DNA of 64,000 bases. It comes from UBA1309 sp047605645 (lineage in GTDB: Bacteria > Bacteroidota > Bacteroidia > Bacteroidales > Dysgonomonadaceae). Shown here piece by piece: positions 63,717 through 64,000 of this stretch; within the stretch, counting starts at the first letter, position 1; each line of letters starts with the position of its first letter. The stretch is from assembly GCA_047605645.1 (NCBI GenBank), contig JASGFJ010000009.1:1-64000 (forward strand), written 5' to 3'. A program made the position numbers and the translations under genes. The notes under the pieces were generated by a model. It saw only the letters and a program-made list of their open reading frames with translations, was not told where the DNA came from and ran no database searches.

Positions 63717-64000
63717 TCAATCTTTGACCTTTTTCAAACCAACCCCCAAAATAGGATGCTCCTTTGGATTTTGTATGTAAAGCGAATTGTTATTATCTTT
63801 CAATTGGTAGAAAAGCTTGAAGTCTGAAGGTTTCGATACTATAATAAGAGATTCTGTAAGCAGCTACTTCCCATAATCATCTTTGCCTTCATATTTCAAT
63901 TCATCTGATCCTGAAACAGGAGCATATAATTGGCAGGTAACCATATTATCCTTAAATGTATATACCAATGAGTCTTTGGCATAAAGGCCATACCATTCTT
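63717..64000 (-). pseudogene. 3' end of an unknown protein gene with in-frame amber codon
   Basis: The minus-strand frame entering at the right edge reads EWYGLYAKDSLVYTFKDNM, then YEGKDDYGK, a TAG codon (63866-63864), and continues in the same frame with LLTESLIIVSKPSDFKLFYQ to a TGA at 63719-63717. Both halves have protein-like composition in one frame, so either the gene is disrupted by a nonsense mutation or it has just two short separate parts. I recognise no family. Most of the gene is outside the window. Confidence 0.6.

Overview
The window comes from a member of the Bacteroidota. The evidence is a SusC/SusD outer-membrane pair, two hybrid two-component sensors, dense carbohydrate-active enzyme genes, a C-terminal domain like those used by type IX secretion, and several promoters of the Bacteroides form (TTTG, about 18-20 nt, TAnnTTTG). 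Genus cannot be fixed from this sequence; a Bacteroides, Parabacteroides or Dysgonomonas-like gut or anaerobic degrader would fit. No tRNA or rRNA genes were seen.

Region 1 (1-12.1 kb) is a complete type I-B CRISPR-Cas locus on the minus strand: cas6, a 602-nt gap, cas8b, cas7, cas5, cas3, cas4, cas1, cas2, leader, then an array of 30 perfect 29-nt repeats and 29 spacers. The leader carries a promoter reading into the array. The cas6-cas8b gap holds a CRISPR-repeat-like element on the plus strand with its own TAnnTTTG box, a 9-nt match to DNA upstream of cas8b, and a perfect 14-bp hairpin. This resembles the CreA/CreR-type guide RNAs known from other type I-B loci and is the most interesting lead here.

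Region 2 (12.4-15.7 kb, plus strand) is a small locus: a TetR-family regulator, an ApbE flavin transferase, a DUF2271-like lipoprotein with a DGISGAT flavinylation motif, and a small outer-membrane barrel. The same 16-bp operator-like palindrome lies in the tetR promoter (two copies) and before the lipoprotein gene, suggesting one regulon.

Region 3 (16.2-41.6 kb) is a polysaccharide utilisation enzyme block on the minus strand: GH29, GH51, GH43, then GH97, GH2, two GH43-CBM6 paralogues and two GH31 paralogues. A plus-strand membrane sensor with an AraC-type DNA-binding domain but no kinase sits in the middle. A decayed chimeric pseudogene (GH29 head, unrelated tail with three stop codons) lies upstream. 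All enzymes appear to be exo-acting or debranching types for xylose, galactose, arabinose and fucose side chains, which suggests xyloglucan or another branched hemicellulose or pectin side chain. No endo-glycanase is present in the window.

Region 4 (41.9-63.5 kb) has a hybrid two-component sensor, a four-gene cell-surface operon (small peptide, fimbrillin/FISUMP lipoprotein, sorting-domain protein, repetitive head protein) whose upstream region contains a 27-copy TG repeat, then SusD and SusC, and a second hybrid two-component sensor divergent from susC. The right edge contains the 3' end of a minus-strand gene with an in-frame amber codon.
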